A stretch of DNA of 64,000 nucleotides from Jutongia hominis (lineage in GTDB: Bacteria > Bacillota > Clostridia > Lachnospirales > Lachnospiraceae): positions 248,001-312,000 of the forward strand of contig NZ_JACRSW010000001.1 of the NCBI RefSeq assembly GCF_014384965.1, given 5' to 3'. The position numbers and the translations under genes are program-made. The notes beneath the pieces are model-generated. The model had not been told where the DNA came from and made no database searches. It saw only the letters and a list, made by a program, of their open reading frames with translations. How positions within the stretch are numbered: position 1 is the stretch's first letter; each line of letters begins with the position of its first letter. Shown here one piece after another: positions 9,485 through 20,400 of this stretch.

Positions 9485-9527
9485 GCGTTTTCTCAACGAT
9501 TATACAAGCGTTTTCTCAACGATTATA
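9482..9527. repeat. perfect 23-bp tandem duplication
   Basis: The unit starting CAAGCGTTTTCTCAACGATT occurs twice in a row, at 9482-9504 and 9505-9527, with no mismatch. The second copy holds the last codons and stop of malQ (9516-9518). The first copy repeats that sequence outside the gene and supplies part of the thrS -35 box. Confidence 0.95.
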
Positions 9528-11000
9528 CAAACGGCACATTTTCTTTAAAAAACGTATATGATCCGCCGTAAACTGATTTGGTAACATTCTCCATTTCCAG
9601 TTGGTACCAACCGTTGACGGGCAGTTCATCCTTGCACTGTTGTCTAATGCTAGGATATCCTGCATCTGGAAAACTGCCGTTTTTGCAATACTGGCATAAC
9701 CGCAGCGGATCATTGCTCTCGGAAGATCTTCTTTCTTACTGATCCCAAGATATTGCTTTACAAACTTGATCTCTTCGTCGCTTTTTTCTTTATAATATCC
9801 GACAATCGTATCATTGTCATGCGTACCGCCATATACAATGCAATTCTCAGATGCATAATTATGTGGCAGATATTCATTTGCTCCATTTTCATCATCAAAT
9901 GCAAAAAGAAGGATTTTCATACCCGGCCATCCGGTCTTTTGGATCAATGCTCTGACATTTTCCCCGACAACACCAAGATCTTCGGCAATGATCGAAGCTC
10001 CTTTCGTTGCTTTTTTGATCACTTTGGTCAGCTTTTTGCCCGGTCCTTTTTTCCATTTACCATTGATTGCAGTCCGGCTGTCTGCCGGGATCGACCAGTA
10101 ATTTACAATTCCAATAAAATGATCAATGCGGATCACATCGTACAGATTCGCATTCGAACGCATTCTCTGATACCACCATGCAAAACCTGTGTGTTCCATT
10201 TTCTTCCAGTTATAGATGGGATTGCCCCACAACTGTCCATCTTCGCTAAAGCAGTCCGGGGGCACTCCGGCTACATGAATCGGCTTCTTTCGCTCGTCTA
10301 GTTCAAAAAGCTCTCCATGTGCCCAGACATCCGCACTGTCAAGCGCCATATAAAGAGGAATGTCTCCAATGATCTTAATGTCTTTTTTATTTGCATATTT
10401 TTTAAGCTTTTTCCACTGGGAATAAAACTTATACTGACAGAATTTCCAAAAGCCAATCTCACTCTGTAACAGTTTCGTATAATGTGCTACCGCAGATTTT
10501 TTGTGCATACGGATCTCATCTTCCCATTGATCCCATTCTATACCGCCAAAATAAAATTTGAGTGCCATATATAAGCTGTAATCTTCCAGCCAGTAGGTAT
10601 TTTCTTTGACAAATTTGCGATATTCCTTTTCTTTCTGAAAAGAACTTGCTTTGTATGCCTTTTTTAACACCGAGAAACGATTGTTATATATTTTTTCATA
10701 ATCCACATATGCTAAGGAGTCACCCCAGTCATATGCTTCCATATCCTCTTTTTTTAAAAGTCCTTCTTCTTCTAACATCTCAAGATCAATAAAATACGGA
10801 TTTCCCGCAAATGCCGAAAAAGACTGGTACGGACTGTCTCCGTAACTGGTCGGTCCTACCGGAAGTACCTGCCAGTACCGCTGGTTTGCTTTTGCTAACT
10901 GATCTACAAAATGATACGCTTCTTTTCCTAACGTACCAATTCCATATTTAGAAGGTAAACTACTGATCGCCAGTAACACTCCCGCTGCTCTGTCTTTCAT
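9516..11000 (-). CDS. malQ: 4-alpha-glucanotransferase (amylomaltase, GH77)
   Basis: 494 residues from the ATG at 11000 (MKDRAAGVLLAISSLPSKYG), preceded by AAAGGAG; a TTG start at 11030 is less likely. GH77 landmarks are clear: QVLPVGPTSYGDSPYQSFSA near the N-terminus, the nucleophile region DVIRIDHFIG, the acid/base region IIAEDLGVVG and the GGTHDNDTIVGYY loop. The enzyme transfers alpha-1,4-glucan segments and works in maltodextrin or glycogen metabolism in the cytoplasm. No other glycogen or maltose genes are adjacent. Confidence 0.95.
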   Translation of the reverse strand: MKDRAAGVLLAISSLPSKYGIGTLGKEAYHFVDQLAKANQRYWQVLPVGPTSYGDSPYQSFSAFAGNPYFIDLEMLEEEGLLKKEDMEAYDWGDSLAYVDYEKIYNNRFSVLKKAYKASSFQKEKEYRKFVKENTYWLEDYSLYMALKFYFGGIEWDQWEDEIRMHKKSAVAHYTKLLQSEIGFWKFCQYKFYSQWKKLKKYANKKDIKIIGDIPLYMALDSADVWAHGELFELDERKKPIHVAGVPPDCFSEDGQLWGNPIYNWKKMEHTGFAWWYQRMRSNANLYDVIRIDHFIGIVNYWSIPADSRTAINGKWKKGPGKKLTKVIKKATKGASIIAEDLGVVGENVRALIQKTGWPGMKILLFAFDDENGANEYLPHNYASENCIVYGGTHDNDTIVGYYKEKSDEEIKFVKQYLGISKKEDLPRAMIRCGYASIAKTAVFQMQDILALDNSARMNCPSTVGTNWKWRMLPNQFTADHIRFLKKMCRLYNR

Positions 11001-11112
11001 ATATCTCCTTTCTTCTATCCTGTCAGACAACTCCTTTATACTGCTTATTTTTTATATCGCATCCTATCCTCATTGTACTGCTGTCTGATTCCTTTTATGA
11101 TTTTAACAATGA

Positions 11113-11592
11113 TCAGATCCTGTAACCTCGGTTATCTGCATCATCTGAAAGCAACACTTCATTTAATGCACCTTTTCCATATGTTAATCCTGCATAAAGC
11201 TGTTGTGTATTTTCCATAACCGGTGCCGAATCGTCTTCTTTTGCGACTTCGATAAATGCATCCTTTAATTTTCCCATTACTTCACGCACTGTATCTGCAT
11301 GAACCATTTTTCTTCGGATCGCCGAAAAGATCAACTGTTCATAAACATAGCGATACAGATTCATCAGGTTCTGAGCAACCTCATAACGTTTATCTAAGCT
11401 TCCCATCAATTCCTGCAAAAAGCCTTCTGCTCTCTTGATCTCTTTGACACCCTCTTCAAGTTTTCCTTTCTTGAATGCCTGCTCTGCTTCATCCATCGCA
11501 ATAAAAAACAATTCATAAATAATAACTACTAATTCGCTCCGATTCGCCTGTGCGACTCTTGCTGTATATTCTTTTTTCTGTGTCTGTGTCAT
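11113..11592 (-). CDS. fliS: flagellin export chaperone FliS
   Basis: 159 residues from the ATG at 11592 (MTQTQKKEYTARVAQANRSE), which has AGAGG 6 nt upstream; the ATG at 11610 lacks a good site. The central four-helix bundle shows FliS features: ANRSELVVIIYELFFIAMDEAEQAFKKG and LDKRYEVAQNLMNLYRYVYEQL. FliS binds the C-terminal helix of flagellin in the cytoplasm and prevents premature polymerisation. It lies just downstream of the flagellin gene. It is somewhat longer than the usual 125-135 residues because of a C-terminal extension (GLTYGKGALNEVLLSDDADN). Confidence 0.85.
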   Translation of the reverse strand: MTQTQKKEYTARVAQANRSELVVIIYELFFIAMDEAEQAFKKGKLEEGVKEIKRAEGFLQELMGSLDKRYEVAQNLMNLYRYVYEQLIFSAIRRKMVHADTVREVMGKLKDAFIEVAKEDDSAPVMENTQQLYAGLTYGKGALNEVLLSDDADNRGYRI

Positions 11593-11741
11593 ATCAATCC
11601 TCTTTTCCATTTCAATATACTCTCAGATCTTCTATACGAAAATTTTTGAGAGTACATTCTATGCAAAACATCTTATGTCTATCCTATTGCCTGCTGCCGA
11701 CAAACATTCCGAAAACTCCGGGCATTCTCTGATATAGCAAA

Positions 11742-11775
11742 GTGCCAAAAGAGAAATGATATCCTCTTTTGACAC
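11742..11775 (-). terminator. possible terminator between flagellin and fliS
   Basis: GTGCCAAAAGAG at the left pairs with CTCTTTTGACAC at the right around a short loop. The T-run on the minus strand is poor, so it may only attenuate transcription from the flagellin gene into fliS. A second inverted repeat (TACTCTCA at 11618-11625, TGAGAGTA at 11647-11654) lies closer to fliS. Confidence 0.4.
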
Positions 11776-11880
11776 TTCTGTTTCCAACGCACATTTCCAC
11801 TTTACAAAGCACCTGCCTCTTTTTATGCAGTAAATGATGCTCCTACCACAGTGGCTATTGCCCGTTCTTTCCTATAATGA

Positions 11881-13257
11881 TCAACCCTGTAACAGACTCA
11901 TGATCTGCTGTGGACGGTTATTTGCCTGAGCAAGCATAGAAGTAGCTGCCTGTGACAATACCGATGACTGTGTATATTCTGTCATTGCAACTGCCATATC
12001 GGTATCCAGAATTCTTGACATCGAATCTGTCATATTCTCACTGCTGACATCCAGGCTGGATACGGTTGTCTCCAAACGATTCTCATATGCCCCCAGGCGG
12101 GAACGATATGCAGATATCTGTGCACTTGCATCACTAAATACTGTAATTGCGTTGGATGCTCCCTGCTGTGAGCATACATTTGCCATGTTATCTCCATCTG
12201 CTTCTCTTAAGCCAAGTGTAAGACAGGAAAGTTCAGGAAAATCAATCCTGATATCCTGATGTTCATTTGCACCGATCTGTAATTGCATGGAACCGCCATC
12301 ATAAACATGTAATTCGCTGGTCTGACCTACTGCACCTGCCGGATTGATACGCACTTTCATCTCGAAACCGGAATTATCCGAAATCGTAACCAACTCACCA
12401 TTACCATGATAAGCAATACCGTCAGTCAAAATATTACCATTCCGGTCTGTCAGTTTTACCTGTGCATCCGTACCGCGTGTCACCTGCGTTTCCGTATCAT
12501 TAAATGATCTGTATGTGATCGACTGCAACGAACCTGCAGCCTTGGTTGCCAGATTAAATGAATTGGCAGCATTACCTGTCGACACATCAATCTCCATCTT
12601 GTTACAAACTGCCAAAACCTTTTCTTTTACATCATCAGAGGTATCGGTTGATTCAATCTCGATTGAAACTCCATTGATCTCAATTGTAGATTTACCATCA
12701 GCAGGAATCGTATATTCAATCGATGCAGTTGCATTTGATGCCTGTCCGGTCAGTTCAATATCATAATCAGCTGCCTTAACCTGCTCTGATACGCTGGCTA
12801 CACTAAAGATATAGTTCGTTGATGTTGTCGCTCTAGAAGAAGATCCGTCAAGCAGACCTTTTCCGTTAAACTCTGTTGTGCTGGCAATACGATCAATCTC
12901 ATCCATTAAAGAGTTCATTTCTTTTTGCATCGAATCTCTATCATCAATAACATATGTATCACTGGCTGCCTGTACACTTAATTCACGAAGTCTCTGTACT
13001 ACCTTTTGGATCTCTGCTAACGATCCGTCTACTGTCTGGATGATTGACTCACCATCATCTGCATTACGTGATGCCTGATCCAAAGAACGGATCTGCGCAC
13101 GCATTTTATTGGAAATTGCCAGACCAACAGAATCATCTGCTGCCTTGTTGATCTTATAACCGGAACTTAAACTTTGTAATGCCGAACTCATTCTGCGGTC
13201 TGCACGCTTTAAGTTTGTATTTGCCCATTGTGCTGAAATATTATGGTTGATTCTCAT
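11881..13257 (-). CDS. flagellin
   Basis: 458 residues. The conserved N-terminal D0/D1 region begins MRINHNISAQWANTNLKRAD and includes RELSVQAASDTYVIDDRDSMQ. The C-terminal D1/D0 region includes YRSRLGAYENRLETTVSSLD and ends SMLAQANNRPQQIMSLLQG. The middle (about 140-360) is the variable, surface-exposed part. It forms the flagellar filament after export by the flagellar type III system. GGGAGG lies 8 nt before the ATG. Only 64 bp separate it from the DUF6240-like gene upstream. That gap holds a stem (CTCTCG at the left, CGAGAG at the right) in front of the ribosome site, which could be a post-transcriptional control element. Confidence 0.97.
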   Translation of the reverse strand: MRINHNISAQWANTNLKRADRRMSSALQSLSSGYKINKAADDSVGLAISNKMRAQIRSLDQASRNADDGESIIQTVDGSLAEIQKVVQRLRELSVQAASDTYVIDDRDSMQKEMNSLMDEIDRIASTTEFNGKGLLDGSSSRATTSTNYIFSVASVSEQVKAADYDIELTGQASNATASIEYTIPADGKSTIEINGVSIEIESTDTSDDVKEKVLAVCNKMEIDVSTGNAANSFNLATKAAGSLQSITYRSFNDTETQVTRGTDAQVKLTDRNGNILTDGIAYHGNGELVTISDNSGFEMKVRINPAGAVGQTSELHVYDGGSMQLQIGANEHQDIRIDFPELSCLTLGLREADGDNMANVCSQQGASNAITVFSDASAQISAYRSRLGAYENRLETTVSSLDVSSENMTDSMSRILDTDMAVAMTEYTQSSVLSQAATSMLAQANNRPQQIMSLLQG

Positions 13258-13321
13258 GAAATTTTCCTCCCTGTCACTTTGATGTACTCTCGAAATTTTT
13301 CGTTCAGAAACTTCCGAGAGA

Positions 13322-16300
13322 TCATTTTGTTTTCATCGCTGTCACAACAGAACGGACAAGTATCTTTGATACACGATATAAGCTTCCTGTATCTGCCTGT
13401 CCCTGTGTTATTTTTTCTTTTAGCATCTCATTTCTTGACTTGAAATCCATTCCATAAGAAATGTCCCTGACTTGGTATCCTGCCTGTATCAGATTATTTT
13501 CTAAAGCTTCTCTTTGATCTTTCAGCATTTCAAAGCCCTGTCTCTGATCACATAATATCAATCCCTGCACCGTATCCTGTGATACTTTAAATTCGATTGA
13601 TATGTCACCAAATACCTCATCTTCCATAGATATCTGAATCTTCCCTGATTCCTTGGCTCCACGGATTATTGTTAGATTTAAAGATGTAATTCCATCCTCT
13701 GTACGGATCGGAATATCATAACTTTTTTCCTGACGGATCGCACCGATAAAGTGCATCCCACGACTTAACTGCTTTAACTGTTTTAAGTCCTCAATTGTTA
13801 TATCGGACTGTTCGTATGATTTCGCAAGGACTTCTTCTATAATTTTTTCTGCTTTTTGGCATTGCGCGTCCAAAACTTCTTCGGAATCCATATGCTCTGT
13901 AAAGGAATCCACAGTATCATCGAACTCTTCCTGCTTCTCTTTGTCAAGAATGTTCTTTCTCTTATCTGCTTCGCGGTAAACCGAATATCCGTTTTCTAAA
14001 ACATTGTCTGCTGCAATGATATTCTCAATCGTATTTTCCACATTCAGATTCGAAACGTATTCCTGCACTTGCTCACTATCTGCAAAAACCTCACGGATCT
14101 CCTGTGCCTGCTCTTCAAAATATTCTTTTTTGCTGTCATTACCATGGTTATTCTGTTTGGTCTGTTCCCACATTTGCTCAACAGATGTACCAAGAAATGC
14201 TTCCATTTCTCCATCTGTCATTTCCTGCAAAATGTCCGGTGAGATATCCTGTACCATTTCCTGTATCATCGTTTGATAATATGCTGCCTGAACACCTTTA
14301 TCAATCTGGTCACTGATACTTTCCTTCGTCTTATTTACATCTGTAAATCCATGTTCCTCATCGATCACCTGATCAATGCCATTTCCCTTCTTGATCCTGC
14401 CTTGTGTCAAAAGACTGCCAAGCGTCACATCCGAACCCGTTTCAAGAACAGCTCCGATCTGTGCGCCATCCATAGATTGTAATTGGTTCAGCAAACGGTA
14501 CATGCCGATATAACCGCTTCGTTCTTCCTGTGTGATCTCTCCCTTTTTCTCTAATTGCCAGATAAATCGGGAATATTTTTCTTCTTTTGTCACACCGTTT
14601 TCTTCATTGATCCGTTCTAATTCCCGGTTCAATTCATCAATCGGCATATCGAGCGGATTCTTTCCTTCACGGATCAAAGATAACACGGTTGTCGGCCTAC
14701 ATTGTTCGAGAAGATGATTTACTTTCTGATCCAAAATTTTAACTTCATCGATGTTTTCCTTTGTGATCTCCATGCTGTTATAACCAAGAATACGAACAGC
14801 ACGTTCATTTGTCTTTGTATCTTCCAGTCCAAGATCCTGTAAGATGGAAGAAATGTTTCCAAAAGCTTTTTGGATCGAATCACCAAGATCAGGACGTACC
14901 TGCGTGCTGACCGTTTCATAAGTTCCAAGCCACTCTGTTTTCTGAAGCACTTTGCTCCCTGTCGCTGCATGCAATTCGTTGACTGTTAAAAGAAGCTGCT
15001 TTCTGACACTGCTTCCAAGCACCGCTGCATGAGCATTCGCAATATCGTCTGTCTTTGCTAATGTTTCTTGCAAAAGTTCCAGAGAGCCATCGGTATCCGA
15101 TACATTCTGATCCGAAGATACCTGACTGTTATAATATGCTTTTTCCATTTCACGCAGACTTTGTATGATATTTTCCAGTGAAGCCGTATCAATGGAAATT
15201 CCTTTCTGCTCCATTGTCAGAACAGAAGATACCGTAAGCTTTTGCTGGATCTCGGCAAGCTGTCGTTTCAACGTTACCTGCATCATTTCTTCCTGTGTCA
15301 TTCCATTGGCATATACCGTAGGGATCGCGATCTCTTTCGCTGCATCTGCAGTTTCCGGCTGCATCTTCAAAAGCAGTTCGAGATTCACTTCTATTTCAAC
15401 ACTGCCTCCTGTCTGCTGTACCATACCATTCTGTAACTGTTCCCACTCTGTCTGTGCATTTTTTAACACATAATCAGCTGTCTTTATCAATGCTTCATCT
15501 GTCACATCATTAAAAGCATTAACAACCGATACCGCTGCCGTAAATTGGCTGTCATCCATAACGGCATCTTTGGGCTGTGCTCCGGAAAGCATCGCATAAA
15601 TAATCTGTGTCAGCACATTCTGCGGTGTCATATTTGCCTGAATATCTTCTAATATGCTCAATTTATCCAGTGAATTCTGATTGATCGGAAATTCATTGGC
15701 AAAAAGCCATTTTGCATTCTCATAATCTGTCTGCGATGTATGACCGGAATCTGCAAGGATCTTTTCAATCTGATCCTGATATGCTGTAAATTCCTGTTCC
15801 TGTGTTTCGCCGGATACGGACCGGTTATTCCCAAAATATTTACCCTGATACAGGTTTTCAATCGTAGGAGAAAGATCCTGACCGACAATATACGCTTTCG
15901 TACTGTCATCAATGGAAAGTGCTTCCCTGCTCATGCCCATTGCGGTCATGACTTTTGCCATATTATTCTCTGTCGTTGGAATGCCTGCATCTTCTAAAGC
16001 ATTGCGGACCTGTGCTTCTGTCTTCTGGCTTGCAAATCCTTCTGCCTGCATCTTTTTGCGGCTTTCTTCTACTTCCTGTCTTTGCTCTTTATAATCCTGT
16101 AAACGGTCTGCTTTCCATTCTTTCTGCTCTTTAATGCGTTCTACGGCTCTTTCGATACATTCCTGATTCGTCTTTTCAAAAGAACCCTCTGACTCTTCTA
16201 CTTCCCGATAATCTTCTCCGTTTAAGATGGCAAGGCTTTCACTTTTTTGTGTCTTATCCTGTGCTGTCTTCTGACTGTCGGAAAGGGTATCGGCAAAACT

Positions 16301-16630
16301 CTTTGTACTGTTAGAAACACTCGTACGCTTCATTGCCCGAACCGAACTTGTGTCTGTCACATTGCTCATGTCTTTTAAGGTAATACTGTCTTTTGACACA
16401 TCTGTGATCTGAAAATCACGCACCTGTCCCTCTTTTGGTTCTTTGACCGCATTCTTTCCAACCGCAATCTCAACACCATTGATCTGAATCGTAATACGAT
16501 CTGTGACACTTGTCAGTGTTCCCTGTAAGATCTGTCCTTTTTTACCGATGGAAAGGAAATTCTGCTGCCCAAATGTTCCGTTTTCTTCCTTTTCCTGTTT
16601 CCTGTAAACTGATATATTCTGAATTTCCAT
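13322..16630 (-). CDS. DUF6240-like protein with FliK-like C-terminus
   Basis: 1102 residues with no signal peptide. The N-terminus (about 25-90) has an OB/beta-rich look (GQILQGTLTSVTDRITIQIN). Long acidic helical regions follow, and the C-terminus (about 990-1075) runs SGKIQISMEDEVFGDISIEF, then QGLILCDQRQGFEMLKDQRE and ALENNLIQAGYQVRDISYG. That end resembles the hook-length-control (FliK, Flg_hook) C-terminal domain, where a beta pair is followed by a helix and 'L...G'. It sits directly upstream of flagellin and fliS, and a sigma-28-like promoter lies upstream. I infer a flagellar role, such as a hook-length or filament-assembly accessory. The DUF6240 name is from memory and the function is not established. 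Confidence 0.65.
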   Translation of the reverse strand: MEIQNISVYRKQEKEENGTFGQQNFLSIGKKGQILQGTLTSVTDRITIQINGVEIAVGKNAVKEPKEGQVRDFQITDVSKDSITLKDMSNVTDTSSVRAMKRTSVSNSTKSFADTLSDSQKTAQDKTQKSESLAILNGEDYREVEESEGSFEKTNQECIERAVERIKEQKEWKADRLQDYKEQRQEVEESRKKMQAEGFASQKTEAQVRNALEDAGIPTTENNMAKVMTAMGMSREALSIDDSTKAYIVGQDLSPTIENLYQGKYFGNNRSVSGETQEQEFTAYQDQIEKILADSGHTSQTDYENAKWLFANEFPINQNSLDKLSILEDIQANMTPQNVLTQIIYAMLSGAQPKDAVMDDSQFTAAVSVVNAFNDVTDEALIKTADYVLKNAQTEWEQLQNGMVQQTGGSVEIEVNLELLLKMQPETADAAKEIAIPTVYANGMTQEEMMQVTLKRQLAEIQQKLTVSSVLTMEQKGISIDTASLENIIQSLREMEKAYYNSQVSSDQNVSDTDGSLELLQETLAKTDDIANAHAAVLGSSVRKQLLLTVNELHAATGSKVLQKTEWLGTYETVSTQVRPDLGDSIQKAFGNISSILQDLGLEDTKTNERAVRILGYNSMEITKENIDEVKILDQKVNHLLEQCRPTTVLSLIREGKNPLDMPIDELNRELERINEENGVTKEEKYSRFIWQLEKKGEITQEERSGYIGMYRLLNQLQSMDGAQIGAVLETGSDVTLGSLLTQGRIKKGNGIDQVIDEEHGFTDVNKTKESISDQIDKGVQAAYYQTMIQEMVQDISPDILQEMTDGEMEAFLGTSVEQMWEQTKQNNHGNDSKKEYFEEQAQEIREVFADSEQVQEYVSNLNVENTIENIIAADNVLENGYSVYREADKRKNILDKEKQEEFDDTVDSFTEHMDSEEVLDAQCQKAEKIIEEVLAKSYEQSDITIEDLKQLKQLSRGMHFIGAIRQEKSYDIPIRTEDGITSLNLTIIRGAKESGKIQISMEDEVFGDISIEFKVSQDTVQGLILCDQRQGFEMLKDQREALENNLIQAGYQVRDISYGMDFKSRNEMLKEKITQGQADTGSLYRVSKILVRSVVTAMKTK

Positions 16631-16673
16631 GGCTACCTCTTATCTGTCTGGTTTTACACATTTTCTATTGTAT

Positions 16674-16700
16674 ATTTCGACATACCGCAAAAAAGACTTA
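16674..16700 (-). promoter_or_regulatory. candidate sigma-28 (motility) promoter
   Basis: On the minus strand TAAG (16697-16700), 15 bp, then GTCGAAAT (16674-16681) resembles the motility sigma consensus TAAA-N15-GCCGATAT, with mismatches. It lies 44 bp before the DUF6240-like start, so it could drive the DUF6240-flagellin-fliS unit. Confidence 0.4.
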
Positions 16701-16730
16701 ACAATTTACAGTATCTTTTCTACTTTCATC

Positions 16731-16760
16731 TTTACATAGTATTTTAGAATACGTTATAAT
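16731..16760 (+). promoter_or_regulatory. sigma-A promoter of the GrpE-like/Hsp70-like module
   Basis: TTTACA at 16731-16736 and TATAAT at 16755-16760 with an 18-bp spacer, about 55 bp before the first gene. It is divergent from the flagellar unit. Confidence 0.7.
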
Positions 16761-16816
16761 AATTTTATATTCCATGGTCAAATATACATAAAAACGTATG
16801 GGGGTACTTAATACTT

Positions 16817-17404
16817 ATGACGAATGATTTATTTCAGGAAAATATATCTGTTCCTGCAGATAAGACACCTGCCCCGTCTGATGTTTTGCAACAAGAGCTT
16901 CTTACTGTAAAAGAAGCATTGCAAAAGGCAGAAAAAAGCAGGGATGAATATCGTAGCAAATATCTTCAATTTAAAGCTATTTTTCAAAAACAGACACATG
17001 CTTTTTATCTTTATCAGCATCTGACAGATCAAAGTAAGGAAGAACTTAGCGGCATCTTCAAAGGCAAAAACTTTGAAGCATTTTTAGCCTGTGGCGTACA
17101 GCCGGCTAATATTGATGCATTATGGGAATATGCACGGCAGGCAGCTCTTGCGGGCAGCTTAGAAGATGTCGAACTCTTAAACCAGATCATCGCTTATTTC
17201 GTAAATTTATACAATATCACAAACGATGCACCGATCCTCGGCTTTCAAAATGTTTCGGTCGGAGATGCTTTCGATGTCGACTGGCATATCCGCACACAAA
17301 ACAGCAAACCGGCAGGAACAATCAGCAAGATCCTTTTAACCGGTCTGACCAATGCCTTTACCGGTGAAGTTATCAAAAAAGCAGTAATTGAGATCACAGA
17401 TTAA
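16817..17404 (+). CDS. GrpE-like protein (putative nucleotide-exchange partner)
   Basis: 195 residues. Residues about 22-60 form a charged coiled coil (QELLTVKEALQKAEKSRDEY). A helical middle follows (NIDALWEYARQAALAGSLED). The C-terminus matches the pattern of the GrpE beta-wing: GDAFDVDWHIRT, then GTISKILLTG, then EVIKKAVIEI, like GrpE's F-D-x-x-x-H ... G-T-I-x-x-V-L ... V-I-R-x-A-x-V-x-V. GrpE is the nucleotide exchange factor of DnaK. The very next gene is a large Hsp70-like ATPase, which supports a paired role. It is not the housekeeping GrpE: the middle region differs and there is no dnaK/dnaJ/hrcA. The ribosome site is weak (GGGGG about 12 nt away). The function is inferred. Confidence 0.6.
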   Translation: MTNDLFQENISVPADKTPAPSDVLQQELLTVKEALQKAEKSRDEYRSKYLQFKAIFQKQTHAFYLYQHLTDQSKEELSGIFKGKNFEAFLACGVQPANIDALWEYARQAALAGSLEDVELLNQIIAYFVNLYNITNDAPILGFQNVSVGDAFDVDWHIRTQNSKPAGTISKILLTGLTNAFTGEVIKKAVIEITD

Positions 17405-17466
17405 TCATTACTACTGTAATTACAGTATTTTTCTATATTTGAGTAAGGTTTTGAAGGAGGTTACTT

Positions 17467-20400
17467 ATGATACTATCTACCAAGCAAGTAGACAACATTG
17501 CGATCAGCGAGAATTTATTTCATGATGTAGTGGAGGAACATATCCCTAATCTGATCCACAAACAGACAGAAATGTTAAACACTTTTTTTGACAATCTGAC
17601 ATCTTTTATTGAAGACTATTTAAAAAAGACAGACTGGTTCTATATTGAAAATAAAAATGTTTTATATAATAACAGCATTGTTGCTTTGTTCCCTGATCTA
17701 AGCACATTTCCAATCGGTTCATGTCCGTTAAACCATGCCTATGATCCGGTCACTTTTCAGGATGAGTTTGAGGAATATACCGGAACATTAATGACAGCGA
17801 ACGAATTTAAAAAAGCATTTGCCGGTAAATTTGATATTCTTTATGAATACTGTCCGGAATATCTGGCAGACAGTTATTTTACTGTAATGGATTTCCACAA
17901 AGCATTACATGCTGACGGAATCCATACCAAACGTTGGAACGGATTTTCCAAAGCAAATTCCTATCATATCCCGCTGTATCGTCTGAACGGCATGGACAGC
18001 GAAACCATTTGTGCAGCCAAAACGATTTATTTCTGGTTAAAAAATGATTTGATCCCGGATTCTTTACCGGAAGATCTTACCGCTTTATATGCCCATGTAT
18101 TATCTCTGTTTCAGGCAAATGAAAATTGTTTTACATGGACCGGTGACCGCATTGTCATACAGGAAGATATCATTATGCAAAGTGTCTTACAGGGCGATAC
18201 GGCTTTGATCACAGATGACACCTACCGGAATTCTTTCTTATACGATGCACGAAAAAAGACAATCGCTCTTGATCAGCTGTCAGACAGTACGATCGAACTT
18301 GTCAAGGAACATCTTTTATCCTGCGATGCTCTTCGTGCCGACTTTGAACGTTATGATGAAAATATCCTGACTGATCCAAACCGTGGTCATTGGGGCTTAT
18401 GGCAGGATGAACATTACCAGTCACCATATACTGCAAAAATCCATACTCCATTGATCGCAAGAAACCCGGCTGCCGATATTAATGCAGATGGCATTATCGG
18501 AATTGATTTTGGTACAAAAAGCACGGTTGTGGTCTATCAGGATAACACGGAACATATTATCCCGATGCGAATCGGAACAAGCCATTATTCTAAGAAAGCC
18601 GATCTTAAACAATACGAAAACCCAACGGTTATGGAATTGATCAATCTCGATCATTTCATGAAAATGTATCGCCAGAAAGATGGCCGCCCTGATACCTTAT
18701 GGGAGGATCTTACAATCTCACATAGCGCTGTCGGCAGTATGATCAACAGCACAAGCAACGATTATTATGCTTTCTTTAATGAAATAAAACAATGGGCCGG
18801 CAGTCAGAAAAAGCAGCTCCGCCTGAAAGACAAATCCGGAAATGATATTTCTTTACCTCCGTTCAGCGAGATCACGGAGACCGATTTTAACCCAATCGAA
18901 ATTTATGCATACTATATCGGTTTATATATCAACAATATGAACAATGGTATCTTTTTGAACTATTTACTTTCGTTCCCTGTTACATTTGAACAGCCGATCT
19001 GTGATAAAGTCATCGAAAGTTTCCGTCGCGGTATTAAAAAGTCACTTCCTGATTCAATTCTGCACAATGAAGAGATCATGAAACATTTCCGTGTGGTAAA
19101 AGGTATTTCCGAGCCTGCAGCTTACGCGATCTGTGCATTAGAGCAGTATCATTTTGATCTGGAAGATGATACAAAAGAAGTTTATTACGGTATCTTCGAC
19201 TTTGGCGGTGGCACGACTGACTTTGACTTTGGTCATTGGCATCTTCCGCTTGAACAGGAAAGCCGCCGTTATGATTATGTCTTAGAATGCTACGGCAGTG
19301 GCGGCGATCAGTATCTTGGTGGTGAAAACTTATTACAGCTTATGGCTTTTGAAGTGTTCCGTTTAAACCAGAACAAACTGCGTGAAGACGGGATCACATT
19401 CTCCCTCCCACCGGAATGCCATCCATTCCCGGGAAGCGAATCGTTGCTTTCTACTTCACAGGAAGCAAAGTTAAACACACGCCAGTTGATGGAAAAACTC
19501 CGTCCTTTCTGGGAACGCGAAGACAATTACCATTCTTTATATCAATCCGGAAAAATTGTCCTTTCTTTGTTTACACGTTCAGGAGAGCAAAAGCTGAATT
19601 ATGAATTAAATGTCAATATGGCAATTCTTGATAAGCTGCTGCATAAACGTATTGAACTCGGAATTGCAAATTTCTTTGAATGCCTGAAAGCTACGTTTGG
19701 GGATCATCTTGGCAAAGAGATCCATAATGTACACATTTTTCTTGCCGGAAACAGCAGCCGTTCAGCCATCTTAACGGAGCTTTTTGAGACATATATGAAG
19801 ACATATGCAAGAGATCTTCAGAAAACGTATCCGGGTATCACTGATGATTTCTTCTGTCTGCATCCTGCTCTCGGTTCTCCGCTTCCTAATGCAACGGCTA
19901 AGAAAGAGAATCCGATCTCCGGCATTGAAGCCGTTAAAAAGCAGCAGGCAGCAAACAAACCACAGGCAAGTATCGAATCATTAGTACAGAGTGTCACCGA
20001 TATTGAGGATCTGATCCAGAGTGTCAGCGATACAAACGATCCTGCACTTTCTGTATTAAGCGAAGAAGAAGTGCTTTCAACGATCACAAAGCCAAACGGA
20101 AAGACCGGTGTTGCTTTTGGTCTTTTAGAAGGCCGTCCGGGCGGACGTATCAAAGTGATCATGCCGCATACGCAGGATGTCGAAAAGAATACTTCTGATA
20201 TTCGTTTCCGTTTCTATATCGGATACAAAAAGAAAAACAATTTCCAGATGATATCAGATCCTTCTCTTCCATACAACAAATGGACATTCCTATGTGACGC
20301 ATCGACACAGGATTTTGCAATCTACTATTCTCCACGCTCAGAAGCAGCAAGCGGAACATTAAGTATCTATGAGGTCTATAAGAAGAACTGCCGTTTAGAA

